Below, piece by piece: positions 1 to 8,508 of a stretch of 64,000 nt of DNA. Source of the stretch: Pedobacter sp014947265. Lineage in GTDB: Bacteria > Bacteroidota > Bacteroidia > Sphingobacteriales > Sphingobacteriaceae. Below the pieces are notes generated by a model. That model worked only from the letters and a program-made list of their open reading frames with translations. It searched no databases and was not told where the DNA came from. Positions within the stretch are counted from its first letter, which is position 1. Each line of letters opens with the position of its first letter. Location of the stretch: positions 1 to 64,000 of the forward strand of contig NZ_JADCNK010000022.1 in assembly GCF_014947265.1 (NCBI RefSeq), in the 5' to 3' direction. A program made the translations under genes and the position numbers.

Positions 1-1797
1 AATTAAATTGCCATTGGAAGGGCTGGCTACTACCGGTGTGGCTGTCGGCAACTGTACATAGGTAAACTGGTCGCTGGCACTGGTCGCACTGGTGCCTCCT
101 GTTGTAGTGATGCGGACATCAACGGTGCCTGTTCCTGCCGGTGCGGTCGCCGTGATCTGTGTTGCCGAGTTAACGGTGAAGCCTGTAGCTGCCGTAGCGC
201 CAAAGGTCACTGCGGTCGCCCCGCTGAAGTTGGTGCCGGTAATGGTCACGCTAGTGCCTCCACCGGTCGGGCCGCTGGTTGGGCTCAAAGCCGTTACAGT
301 TGGTGCCGCGACGGCCTGTCCATAGCTAATAGAAAACTGAGTGGCTGCTGTATTACCATTGCCTGCATCATCCTGCGCTATATTGGCCGCAATATTTATC
401 GTTACTGCACCATTGGCCGTTGGCGTGGCATTAAAAGTATAAGTTGTTCCGCTACCTGAAAAACCACTGATGGTGGCATTTCCTGGTGTAATATCTCCTG
501 CTACAAATCCCGTTACCGTCTCCGAAAAAGTAACTGTAAATGGAATTGGTGAAGTGCTTGTTGATCCGCCAGTAACACCTGCACTACTGCTGATCACAAC
601 CGTCGGGGTAATATTATCCACGGTAGCATTAGCGTCATCGTCCGTAGTTGTAGACCCAACCGTATTTGTAGCCGTAACAGATACGTTCCTGTTTGTAGCA
701 TCTAATGTGCCTGCAATAATGGTGTAAGTAGCTGTCCAGGTATTGCTACTGTTGGTTGCGGTAACCGCAGTACCTCCGCCAAATTGGCTAAAGTTTACCG
801 TTACGTCTGTAACTCCTGAATTGTTATCGCCGCTGGCTGTATTATCCCAGGTTGCGGTTACCACATCTCCTATCTTAAATGCACCACCTGTGCCATTTGC
901 ACCACTAATGCTGATTTTTGCAGCTGTAACCGTTGGCTCCCCAGCGGTGAATTGTGTTAAATTGCCAGAACCAAAGCCCAGGCTAAAGTTATACGGTGTA
1001 CCAGATGAAGTTGTATTGACCCAATTAGCCGTATTGGTAATATCCGTTAAAATTGTGGCTTTTGACCCACTTGATAAGGTCGGATTATATTTTACATTGG
1101 GATAACGTGAATTAGCTGTATTCGTAAAAAAGGCAGTAGAATAAGTTGTACCTAAATCAGATGGCAATTCGCTATAAGCCGGAAGCTGATTAGTGGGTTC
1201 AACACTGTTGGGATTTATATGCCATCCGTTTGAAGAAGTCCCAACAGCAACATTTAATCTGAGATTATTAAAAGCAAAAATAAATGAAGGACTGCTTTCA
1301 CTTCCCTGGTAGATTAATAACTGATCACCCGTTGCTGGATTCCATGGGTTGGCAGAAAGAGTAGTGTTAGTCCATGAGTTCGAAAGTATAGAAAAATCTG
1401 CTGAAGGAAGCGAACTGCCATCCCCTTTTGTTCCCAATACTTGCCTGTTAGCTAAGTCAATCTTGAAAATAATCACCGTACCTGCTGATATTGCTACTGA
1501 AGGCTTCCATTGCAAAGTTCCCTCATTTGTTGTAGTTACACCTACAAAATGTCCTGCAGTTGAGCCATAGGTATTTACCCATCCGCGGTCGGTAATATAA
1601 ATTACCTCATCCTTAGCAATAGTATTAAGTGCAACCACAGCAAAACTACGTATAGTTGTTCCGGCGTCTGCATCACCGTTCATTCCAATTACCGCAAGAT
1701 CGCCTTTAGATAAAGCGGCCCTGGCACTTAATACACTGATTAAAAGCACCGGGATAATGAATAAAAAATGAAATACTTTTTTGTAAAATTTCCTCAT
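1..1797 (-). CDS. Large secreted Ig-like/IPT repeat protein (3' end missing)
   Basis: The reading frame is open from the ATG at 1797 to the window edge, giving the first 599 residues; the C-terminus lies outside. Residues 1-27 form a signal peptide (basic MRKFYKK, hydrophobic core, cleavage after SARA). Residues 28 to about 285 form an N-terminal domain I cannot name. About 286-392 and 393-490 are two bacterial Ig-like beta domains, and about 497-580 is an IPT/TIG domain (ALSPTSGPTGGGTSVTITG). Such repeat proteins are usually exported adhesins or surface proteins, in this phylum often with a C-terminal type IX sorting domain, which cannot be checked here. It is the last visible gene of the operon starting at 6605, 105 bp after the third collar gene, so it may share its export or surface role. 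The domain calls are firm; the function is inferred. Confidence 0.85.
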   Translation of the reverse strand, partial: MRKFYKKVFHFLFIIPVLLISVLSARAALSKGDLAVIGMNGDADAGTTIRSFAVVALNTIAKDEVIYITDRGWVNTYGSTAGHFVGVTTTNEGTLQWKPSVAISAGTVIIFKIDLANRQVLGTKGDGSSLPSADFSILSNSWTNTTLSANPWNPATGDQLLIYQGSESSPSFIFAFNNLRLNVAVGTSSNGWHINPNSVEPTNQLPAYSELPSDLGTTYSTAFFTNTANSRYPNVKYNPTLSSGSKATILTDITNTANWVNTTSSGTPYNFSLGFGSGNLTQFTAGEPTVTAAKISISGANGTGGAFKIGDVVTATWDNTASGDNNSGVTDVTVNFSQFGGGTAVTATNSSNTWTATYTIIAGTLDATNRNVSVTATNTVGSTTTDDDANATVDNITPTVVISSSAGVTGGSTSTSPIPFTVTFSETVTGFVAGDITPGNATISGFSGSGTTYTFNATPTANGAVTINIAANIAQDDAGNGNTAATQFSISYGQAVAAPTVTALSPTSGPTGGGTSVTITGTNFSGATAVTFGATAATGFTVNSATQITATAPAGTGTVDVRITTTGGTSATSASDQFTYVQLPTATPVVASPSNGNLI

Positions 1798-1902
1798 ATA
1801 ATTACTTTTCTAAATCTTCAATACTTGCAGTAGAAATAAAAGTATAACCGGGATTGAAGTTTACCGGTTATACTGATAAATGATTGTGGATAAGCTGGGT
1901 TT

Positions 1903-2523
1903 TTAGTCTCTTGCAGGAAAAAGTCCTTGTATACAAATCACATAATAAAGGGCCATTGAGGGTTGCCTGTTCTCATGGACGGCAGGTGTTGCTGAGCCAG
2001 AAGCTGCAATAGCCATGTTGGTTAACTGCGGCCCGGTTACACTTTGTATACTCAGCGTGCCATTAGCCATTGGCGCTTGTTGTGCCGGCGCTTGTGGTAC
2101 GCCATATAACATTTCCCCCGATGAAATTGGCGCACCTAAAAGATTGCCTGTAGGGCTGGGCTCATCATATTGGTCAGCAGATGCTTTAACAGTTACAGTT
2201 GCTGTACCTGCTGCAGGTATATATGCTAAATTATGTATATGAGCTGACATTTCCGGCAGACCGATTGTTACTGATTCTGTGCCTTCTGTGTCACCTATGC
2301 TGTATTCTGAAAGCCCAGGCCCCTGACCTGCACCAACAATAGTTCTTCCCTGTAAATCAGGTAATTTAAATGTGTTTGTACCATCGCCGCCATAATTAGT
2401 ACCAATTATTGAATATAATGCGGTATAGGTACGTATTGCTAAGGTTTGCCCGCCACAAATTGACCAGCTCATCGGTGCAAACGTTCCGGCGAACATCCTT
2501 ACTTCTCCTATAGTTCCTTCCAT
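1903..2523 (-). CDS. Phage tail collar domain protein (MdpB-like), copy 3
   Basis: This 206-residue protein opens with MEGTIGEVRMFAGTFAPMSW and closes with YYVICIQGLFPARD, the two ends typical of microcystin-dependent-protein/tail-collar family members. The middle carries GTNYGGDGTNTFKLPDLQGR, the collar-domain core. There is no signal peptide. It is the third of three tandem paralogues (31 bp after the previous one) and is followed by the Ig-like secreted protein. In phages the domain sits in short tail fibres; the role of free-standing bacterial copies is poorly known. No tail tube, sheath or baseplate gene is nearby, so a complete phage tail is not supported. The family is certain, the function open. 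Confidence 0.9.
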   Translation of the reverse strand: MEGTIGEVRMFAGTFAPMSWSICGGQTLAIRTYTALYSIIGTNYGGDGTNTFKLPDLQGRTIVGAGQGPGLSEYSIGDTEGTESVTIGLPEMSAHIHNLAYIPAAGTATVTVKASADQYDEPSPTGNLLGAPISSGEMLYGVPQAPAQQAPMANGTLSIQSVTGPQLTNMAIAASGSATPAVHENRQPSMALYYVICIQGLFPARD

Positions 2524-2554
2524 TTTTGATAAAATTTAGTATGAATCAATTTAT

Positions 2555-3172
2555 TTAGTTTCTTGAAGGGAAAAGTCCTTCTATGCAAATGATATAGTTT
2601 ACAGCCAGTACCGGTTGTATATTATTGTGTGGCAAGCTACCACCTGCTGCACCGATGGTTACTTTTGGTATTGGCGGTGAGAGATTGCTAACCTGTGCAG
2701 CATTGCTATTCAGGTTAACCAGATTTGGAGAATTAGCCGGATTTGCATAAACATTGTCAATATTCGTTGAGTCTTGTGCCAGATAATTACCCACCGGACT
2801 ATTTTCAGGACCAGGAGCAGCAACTGCATTTAATGAAATATTTACTGATGCTGCAGTGGTACTGTAAGTAGGGGTAATTTGATGCGTATGGGCTGGCAGC
2901 TCCATTGAAGTTAAAGCATGACTTTCCTGTCCGTATTCCTCTCCTAATTGATAAGCGCTCAGGGTAACACCCTGGCCTGCTCCTATTACTATACGGCTGG
3001 CAATGTTGGGTAAATTGAAAGTATTCACGCCGTCTCCACCATAAATGGTACCGATGACTGCATATAAAACTTGATATTGAGATAAGGACATTTGTTGCCC
3101 TTGGCAAAACATCCAGGTTCTTGGTGCGAAAGTGCCTGCAAATGCACGGATTTCGCCAACTGTTCCTTCCAT
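2555..3172 (-). CDS. Phage tail collar domain protein (MdpB-like), copy 2
   Basis: This 205-residue paralogue of its two neighbours has the same N-terminal MEGTVGEIRAFAGTFAPRTW, the central IYGGDGVNTFNLPN collar core and the C-terminal NYIICIEGLFPSRN. The region between about residues 95 and 170 differs most from the paralogues and holds an Ala/Pro/Asn-rich stretch, as expected for a variable surface or binding segment. No signal peptide is visible. It lies 24 bp after copy 1 and 31 bp before copy 3, so the three are surely co-transcribed. Three conserved-ended, variable-centred copies suggest a hetero-oligomer or a set with different binding specificities (inference). Confidence 0.9.
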   Translation of the reverse strand: MEGTVGEIRAFAGTFAPRTWMFCQGQQMSLSQYQVLYAVIGTIYGGDGVNTFNLPNIASRIVIGAGQGVTLSAYQLGEEYGQESHALTSMELPAHTHQITPTYSTTAASVNISLNAVAAPGPENSPVGNYLAQDSTNIDNVYANPANSPNLVNLNSNAAQVSNLSPPIPKVTIGAAGGSLPHNNIQPVLAVNYIICIEGLFPSRN

Positions 3173-3196
3173 AATTATTTTATTAAGGTTTAGTAA

Positions 3197-3808
3197 TTAA
3201 TTTCTTGATGGAAAATATCCTTGTATACAGATAATGTAATTGAGTGCAATGCTTGGCATGATGTTATTATGCCCGGCACTGGCTCCTGCGGGTTGTAATG
3301 CAACAGTCGGATTGGGAATGTTAACATTTGTAACCTCTAAAGAGCTATTATGTAAAGCACTCAAAGTACCGCCGGTAGCGAAAATGGCCATTTGAGCGGC
3401 TTCCTCCTTGCTGATAAAAGCATCTAGCCCATTCTCTTGCGTACCTCCGCCTGGGTTGGCATAGAATGTAGCATTACCGATACCATTACCCGTTGCAGGT
3501 GTAACTATGGCGGTATGCGTATGCGCAGGTATTTGATTTACGGTAAGTGGTACCGTTTCTACGCCTATTTTTTCCCCTGGTGTTGTATAAACAGACAAAT
3601 TTGCACCTGCTCCTAGACCTATTACTGTTCTGCTTCGCAAATCAGGCAATCCGAAAGTGGTACGCCCGTCTCCGCCGTATAAAGTACCTACTATGGCGTA
3701 AACCGCCTGATTAGTGGTTAGATTTAATAGCTGTCCCTGGCACAAAGCCCAGCTTCTTGGGGCAAAATCGCCGGCAAAAATCCTTACTTCTCCAATTGTT
3801 CCTTCCAT
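3197..3808 (-). CDS. Phage tail collar domain protein (MdpB-like), copy 1
   Basis: This is the first collar paralogue in the operon, 203 residues. It starts MEGTIGEVRIFAGDFAPRSW, has TLYGGDGRTTFGLPDLRSR in the collar core and ends NYIICIQGYFPSRN. The central segment (about 95-165) has glycine- and alanine-rich sequence unlike the other two copies. It starts 6 bp after the formyltransferase stop, so translation may be coupled to that enzyme. The enzymes encoded just upstream may modify or bind a ligand of these proteins, but this rests only on gene order. Confidence 0.9.
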   Translation of the reverse strand: MEGTIGEVRIFAGDFAPRSWALCQGQLLNLTTNQAVYAIVGTLYGGDGRTTFGLPDLRSRTVIGLGAGANLSVYTTPGEKIGVETVPLTVNQIPAHTHTAIVTPATGNGIGNATFYANPGGGTQENGLDAFISKEEAAQMAIFATGGTLSALHNSSLEVTNVNIPNPTVALQPAGASAGHNNIMPSIALNYIICIQGYFPSRN

Positions 3809-3814
3809 ATAATA

Positions 3815-4753
3815 TTAATTTAGGTTTATAAATTTTTCTCCTGTTTGTATTCCCATCTGAAAGAGCTTACTTCCTGAAAAATAGCCCTCTCGCATGTGCA
3901 AAATATTGATCTTTAAAAAACGATTTTCCAGGCAAGCCACAATCAATCCATAAATTGCATCGGCATAAACTATTGTGCCCGGTTCTGGCTTCACTTCTTC
4001 CGGTAACTGAATCTCTGCCGGTGAAACTTCCAGGATTCGTATTTCAGCATTTTTAATCCAGGCTGTAGCACCATCATATTTTGGGTTGGCTGCATTAATC
4101 AGACATTCTATTTCGTCTGCAGAGTGCTGTTGCCAATTGATCGCAAGCTCCCGATGACCAGGTCTTTTTTCATACCTCGCCATATCTTCATTATTTTCAT
4201 TTATAACAGGCAGATGGCTACTGTTATTCACCAAGGCAGGTAGTGCATCTACAGCCATAAAGCCTAAACGCTGGCAAAGCAAACCATAATTTTCACCTTT
4301 TATAATAGGTAGCTGCTTTGACCACAAAACCGGACCTGCATCTATATCTGCCGTCATTTGATGTATAGTCAGACTAGCAAAGCGTTCATTGTTTCTGAGT
4401 TGCCAGAATATCGGATCAGCTCCACTATATTTTGGTAATTCACCAAAATGAAAATTGAAATAACCATTACGTACCATTTGAAGCATATCATCAGGAATTA
4501 ACCAGGGAAAACCAAATACCCAAACCGCATCCACATCTGATGCTGTTAGCCACTTTTGCATTTCCTGTTGCCAGGATATTTTATTCAACTGCAATACCTG
4601 ATCAGTAGACAAACCCATAGCCAGCAGCGGCCCCAGCAATATTTTGCTGCTTCGCTTCAGCACTGCCACACCACCTAAAAGCCCACGGGCAGCTAATGCC
4701 TGGACAGTTGGAAATGCGAGCGAATCTGAGTTGCAAATAACCGCTATTTTCAT
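3815..4753 (-). CDS. Formyltransferase-fold enzyme (Fmt/ArnA-N type)
   Basis: This 312-residue protein has the N10-formyl-tetrahydrofolate-dependent formyltransferase fold. The catalytic triad is visible as N100-x-H102 in YFNFHFGELPKYSGADPIFW and D138 in TADIDAG, with the spacing seen in methionyl-tRNA formyltransferase. The C-terminal ~100 residues resemble a divergent Fmt C-terminal domain. It is not the housekeeping fmt, which would sit beside def or priA; here it lies 1 bp after a binding-protein gene and 6 bp before the collar genes. A specialised acceptor (sugar-nucleotide amine, peptide or protein amine) is likely. The family is firm; the acceptor is unknown. Confidence 0.85.
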   Translation of the reverse strand: MKIAVICNSDSLAFPTVQALAARGLLGGVAVLKRSSKILLGPLLAMGLSTDQVLQLNKISWQQEMQKWLTASDVDAVWVFGFPWLIPDDMLQMVRNGYFNFHFGELPKYSGADPIFWQLRNNERFASLTIHQMTADIDAGPVLWSKQLPIIKGENYGLLCQRLGFMAVDALPALVNNSSHLPVINENNEDMARYEKRPGHRELAINWQQHSADEIECLINAANPKYDGATAWIKNAEIRILEVSPAEIQLPEEVKPEPGTIVYADAIYGLIVACLENRFLKINILHMREGYFSGSKLFQMGIQTGEKFINLN

Positions 4754-4754
4754 T

Positions 4755-5879
4755 TTATATGCCTAAATAAGGGTTCATCCAAAATGAAGAGGTTTGGCTG
4801 TTGATCCGCTTTACATCTTCATGATTAATATTAATCGTCTCCAGTTCACTAATCAGCTGCCTGGATATTTCATCTTTGATTCCATTGAAATTATTTTTGA
4901 CCAGGTAAACCCTGCTTTGTATGGCATTTAATTCTGGTACAATTTCAACACGTCCACGTGCTGTTTCAATGGCAGCTTCGGCAAGGGCTTTTTGCAAAGA
5001 TTTTCCGCCCTGGTCTTTAACCGCCTGGGCAATTAGCAGACCTGTTTCAAAGCCAAACTGTGTAAAAGGATTTGCCATTACCTGACTTACCTCATCAAGC
5101 TGGTCCTGTTTTAATTCACAGTTTAACGATAATGTAGTATAAACCTCAACTGGCTCAGCTGTTGTAAATGGCTCCAGCAGAAACGGCAAACCAAGTAACG
5201 GAGTTGTTTTATGCAAGCCCTGCTCCACATATTGCGTTAAGAAAGTTTCAGCTTCTTTCCCACAAAAAGTAGCCAGAATAAAATCAGGTTTGTAAATATG
5301 TATATGCTCAAATACAGCGGCAATATCGCCTGTTTCTTTGGGGTTTGGTGTTGGTGCAATAGCAAATGGCATAGTTACTCCTACGGCTGCCGATTCCATA
5401 CCAGCACTCAACATGCTTTGAAATGAATATCCACAGTCGTATAAACCAGATACATACATTCCTTTTTTACCAAAAGTTTGAACTCCCCATTGGCCAATAG
5501 ACCACAACTGCTGCCAGGTATGAATTGAATTAAGAAACATGTAATCGTTAAACTTTTCAGGATCTGGCAAATGCTCCCCAATATTATTCATGATGAAAGG
5601 CCGTTTAATATTTGCTATCTTTTCTGAAAGATCAGCACCTACTTTATTGGAAACTATTCCAGTAATTACGTCAGCATCATCAAAACTAACCAGTTTGGTA
5701 AGCGCGGCTTCAGCAAGTTCACGGGAACCCTGTCCGATAAATTCGGGCACAATTTCTAACTCAACCTCCTGGTTTAACCCCTTAAGTCCATTTTTCAACC
5801 CTGTACTAAAGTGCTTAGCCATAGGCAGGATACTTGAATTGGAAAGCAAAACGCCCACCGTTAATTTTTTAGTTGCCAT
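4755..5879 (-). CDS. Type-1 periplasmic-binding-fold protein without a signal peptide
   Basis: This 374-residue protein matches the branched-chain amino-acid/ABC substrate-binding fold. It begins directly with the first beta strand (KKLTVGVLLSNSSILP), then a two-lobe pattern with ITGIVSNKVGADLSEKI, FMNNIGEH, and DFILATFCGKEAETFL at the second lobe. Unlike ordinary binding proteins it has neither a signal peptide nor a lipobox, and no ABC permease or ATPase gene is nearby. It would therefore stay in the cytoplasm and may act as a sensor, carrier or scaffold for the ligand handled by the neighbouring modifying enzymes. It is 9 bp downstream of the oxygenase and 1 bp upstream of the formyltransferase. 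The role is inferred. Confidence 0.8.
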   Translation of the reverse strand: MATKKLTVGVLLSNSSILPMAKHFSTGLKNGLKGLNQEVELEIVPEFIGQGSRELAEAALTKLVSFDDADVITGIVSNKVGADLSEKIANIKRPFIMNNIGEHLPDPEKFNDYMFLNSIHTWQQLWSIGQWGVQTFGKKGMYVSGLYDCGYSFQSMLSAGMESAAVGVTMPFAIAPTPNPKETGDIAAVFEHIHIYKPDFILATFCGKEAETFLTQYVEQGLHKTTPLLGLPFLLEPFTTAEPVEVYTTLSLNCELKQDQLDEVSQVMANPFTQFGFETGLLIAQAVKDQGGKSLQKALAEAAIETARGRVEIVPELNAIQSRVYLVKNNFNGIKDEISRQLISELETININHEDVKRINSQTSSFWMNPYLGI

Positions 5880-5888
5880 TAATTCTAA

Positions 5889-6605
5889 TTAATTTGCCCA
5901 CATGCGCAAAAGATTACTATAGTGTTGCTGTAATACAAGATATTCTTCTTCAAACAGTGCTTTGCTACGGAGATTTTCAGTGACCTGAAAAATTTCAAAT
6001 AACATTTTTCTGTATACTGTTTCTTTAACCAGTGACTGCACCCAGCTTACCGCAACGTTTCGCTCTCCCCGGGTAACTTCCCGTACGCGATGAACCTGTG
6101 TGCATGGATAGCAAATGGCGTCACCTTTATTCAGCTTATATAATATATTGCCATTAGCAGTCTGGAGTTCCAGTTCACCCCCATCATATTCTTCGGGATC
6201 ATTCAGAAAAATGGTTAGGGCGACATCAGTGCGGATCATATTGCCCATAACCGGACTATCCACATGCCAGCCATAGTGCATGCCTGGCATATAATTACTG
6301 ATAACAAAGGGATGAATACTGTGTGGTAAGACCGCATTTCTGAATAAGGGATTGCGGTTGAGTGCAGCTAAAATATTTTGTTGAATGGCTACGTGCTCCT
6401 GTGTTTGAGGATTAAGCTGCAAGTTGCTTTTTACTTCTTTTGCAGCACTATACGCCGTTAACCTGCCATCATCAAATGCTCCGGATTTAAAAAGAGAACG
6501 AATATCTTCAACTTCAGTTTCGCTAAGTAAATTTGAGATATGCAAATACGTATTATTTAAAATACAATTTTGATTTACATATGAGTTTGTAGATTGAGAG
6601 TTCAT
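5889..6605 (-). CDS. PKHD-type Fe(II)/2-oxoglutarate dioxygenase
   Basis: This 238-residue protein has the double-stranded beta-helix of PKHD/prolyl-4-hydroxylase-like oxygenases. Iron ligands are H114-x-D116 in GWHVDSP and distal H172 in QVHRVREV, and R182 or a near arginine (GERNVAVSW) fits 2-oxoglutarate binding. Length and end (SLVKETVYRKMLFEI) match the PiuC/YbiX family. Those relatives are linked to iron uptake, but no siderophore receptor is near, and this gene opens the operon for the collar proteins. It is one of three iron hydroxylases within 5 kb. Its substrate is unknown. Confidence 0.88.
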   Translation of the reverse strand: MNSQSTNSYVNQNCILNNTYLHISNLLSETEVEDIRSLFKSGAFDDGRLTAYSAAKEVKSNLQLNPQTQEHVAIQQNILAALNRNPLFRNAVLPHSIHPFVISNYMPGMHYGWHVDSPVMGNMIRTDVALTIFLNDPEEYDGGELELQTANGNILYKLNKGDAICYPCTQVHRVREVTRGERNVAVSWVQSLVKETVYRKMLFEIFQVTENLRSKALFEEEYLVLQQHYSNLLRMWAN

Positions 6606-6804
6606 TTAGAGCAGCTACTTAAGATAAGTATAAAGTTATCATAACTTTTTATATTTTAATATCCTATTTATCAAAAATAATTTGACAATTATCAACAACT
6701 TTATTAAAACAATTCATCTACTTAAATAGACGCATGAGCTCAGGTTTCAAAATTATTTATATGTTTATGCTGCGATTACCCACATTTAATTACAATAAGT
6801 ACCA
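6606..6804. promoter_or_regulatory. Divergent AT-rich control region
   Basis: These 199 bp separate the oxygenase/collar operon (leftwards) from the carbamoyltransferase operon (rightwards) and must hold both promoters. The DNA is very AT-rich, with runs such as ttatattttaatatcc, and shows no clear TAnnTTTG element and no long inverted repeat. A shared switch for both operons is plausible but not shown. Confidence 0.45.
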
Positions 6805-8508
6805 ATGGACACCTATATTCTGGGAACAGGCTTATCACATGATGGATCAACAGCGCTGTTAAAAAACGGCAAAATCATAGTTGGTATTGAGAAAGAAAGG
6901 CTTAGCAGGATTAAACATGACGGAGGTAACGATTTTGATACCGTCCGGTATTGCCTTGATTTTGCTGGGATTAAGGCCAGTGATTTAACATTAATTGTGC
7001 AAGCCTCAAACTTTGAAAATAACATCTCACCAAGCCAATATGCCGGACGCCGGTATTTCGATAAGCATATTCAAATACCTGTGATCACCCTATCCCATCA
7101 TCTGGCACATGCCTGGAGCGCAGTAGGCATGTCACCGTTCAAAGAATGTAATGTAATGGTGGTTGATGGTGCAGGCAGCCCTTACAACCAGTGTTTAGAT
7201 CTTGAAGACACGAAGGTTCCACCCTATCTATTTGGTAGTGGCATGTATTGTGAAAAAGACAGCTTTTATTATTTCGACGGGAAAGATTTAATTCCGCTGT
7301 TTAAAGATTTTTCAGAAGTTAAATTATATCAAAACACGGCTTCATTAAAACTACCAACCAATTATCATTCCATAGGCGGACTTTATCATGCGGCCAGTCA
7401 TTATTGTTTTGGCAACCTGAATGATGTTGGGAAACTGATGGGCCTGGCGCCCTATGGTGTTTTGAATGGAAAACCACCCCTGTTTAAATTAGAGAATGGC
7501 ATCATCGAAGTATTTTACGAAAATGTGGATCTGTATTTCAACAAACCCTCATCAGGATATGATGCTTTTAAAAAAGATTTTACCCACTATGCCGACATTG
7601 CACGCTGGGTACAGGATGAAACTGAAAAGGCAATCATTTATCTCTTTCAGGAACGGTCTAAACTTCAGCCGCATGCCAATTTTGCTTATGCCGGCGGAGT
7701 GGCCCTAAATGCTGTGGCCAATTATAAATTACGCCGTTCGGGCATTGTAAAAAATCTATACACCCAGCCCGCAGCGGGAGACAACGGACTAGCCATTGGC
7801 TGTGCCTATTATGGCTGGCACAAGATGCTGGGCCAGCCAAAAGGAACCATTCCAGACCACGTTTTTTTCGGGCGTGGATACGCCAATGATGACGTGGAAC
7901 GAGCCATAGCAGATGCAGGAATTAGTGATAATCCGTCATTTTTGATCAGGCAAACACCAGATTTTGTTTCACTTACAGCTGCCGAACTTGCGCTTGGCAA
8001 AGTGATAGGCTGGTTTCAGGGTGGGGCCGAATTCGGACCGAGAGCATTAGGGCACCGGAGCATATTGGCAGATCCGCGTATCAAGGGTATAAAAAACCAC
8101 ATTAACAGCAAAATAAAATTCAGGGAAGATTTCAGGCCTTTTGCTCCGTCAGTTAGAATTGAAGATGTACAAAAATACTTTATTCATGGGTGGGAAAGCC
8201 CATACATGATATTGATTGATGAGATAAAGCCTGAATGGAAAAACCAGCTCGAAGGTATTGTTCATCAAGACGGTACCTGCCGGGTACAAACCGTAACCAG
8301 TGCATTCAATCCTGAGTTTTATCAGCTCATTGGTGATTTTGAAGCAAAAACAGGCATCGGCGTTTTATTAAACACATCCCTCAATCGCAAAGGAATGCCC
8401 ATAGTGGAAACTCCTGCCGAAGCTTTATCGCTTTTTTTATCCGGCGCAATGGATGTATTGGTATTAAATAATTTCATAATTTGCAAGTATCATGATTTGC
8501 TTCTCTAA
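6805..8508 (+). CDS. NodU/CmcH-family carbamoyltransferase
   Basis: This 567-residue enzyme has the two-part layout of the family. The N-terminal Kae1-like ASKHA domain (about 1-350) carries LGTGLSHDGSTALL and the metal-binding H98-H99-L-A-H102-A motif. The C-terminal YrdC-like-interacting domain (about 380-567) carries EFGPRALGHRSILADPR and KIKFREDFRPFAPSV. Family members move a carbamoyl group from carbamoyl phosphate, via carbamoyl-AMP, to hydroxyls of antibiotics, Nod factors or sugars. The stop overlaps the next gene by 17 bp, so it is coupled to a hydroxylase that could make the hydroxyl acceptor (inference). Confidence 0.93.
   Translation: MDTYILGTGLSHDGSTALLKNGKIIVGIEKERLSRIKHDGGNDFDTVRYCLDFAGIKASDLTLIVQASNFENNISPSQYAGRRYFDKHIQIPVITLSHHLAHAWSAVGMSPFKECNVMVVDGAGSPYNQCLDLEDTKVPPYLFGSGMYCEKDSFYYFDGKDLIPLFKDFSEVKLYQNTASLKLPTNYHSIGGLYHAASHYCFGNLNDVGKLMGLAPYGVLNGKPPLFKLENGIIEVFYENVDLYFNKPSSGYDAFKKDFTHYADIARWVQDETEKAIIYLFQERSKLQPHANFAYAGGVALNAVANYKLRRSGIVKNLYTQPAAGDNGLAIGCAYYGWHKMLGQPKGTIPDHVFFGRGYANDDVERAIADAGISDNPSFLIRQTPDFVSLTAAELALGKVIGWFQGGAEFGPRALGHRSILADPRIKGIKNHINSKIKFREDFRPFAPSVRIEDVQKYFIHGWESPYMILIDEIKPEWKNQLEGIVHQDGTCRVQTVTSAFNPEFYQLIGDFEAKTGIGVLLNTSLNRKGMPIVETPAEALSLFLSGAMDVLVLNNFIICKYHDLLL

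Noticed and set aside
92..1105. Rightward open frames across the left edge
   Set aside because: They overlap the continuous leftward Ig/IPT coding frame, have odd Val/Ala-rich composition and no start signal.
3815..4753. Housekeeping methionyl-tRNA formyltransferase
   Set aside because: The triad is present, but the sequence is divergent and the gene sits in the accessory operon without def or priA.
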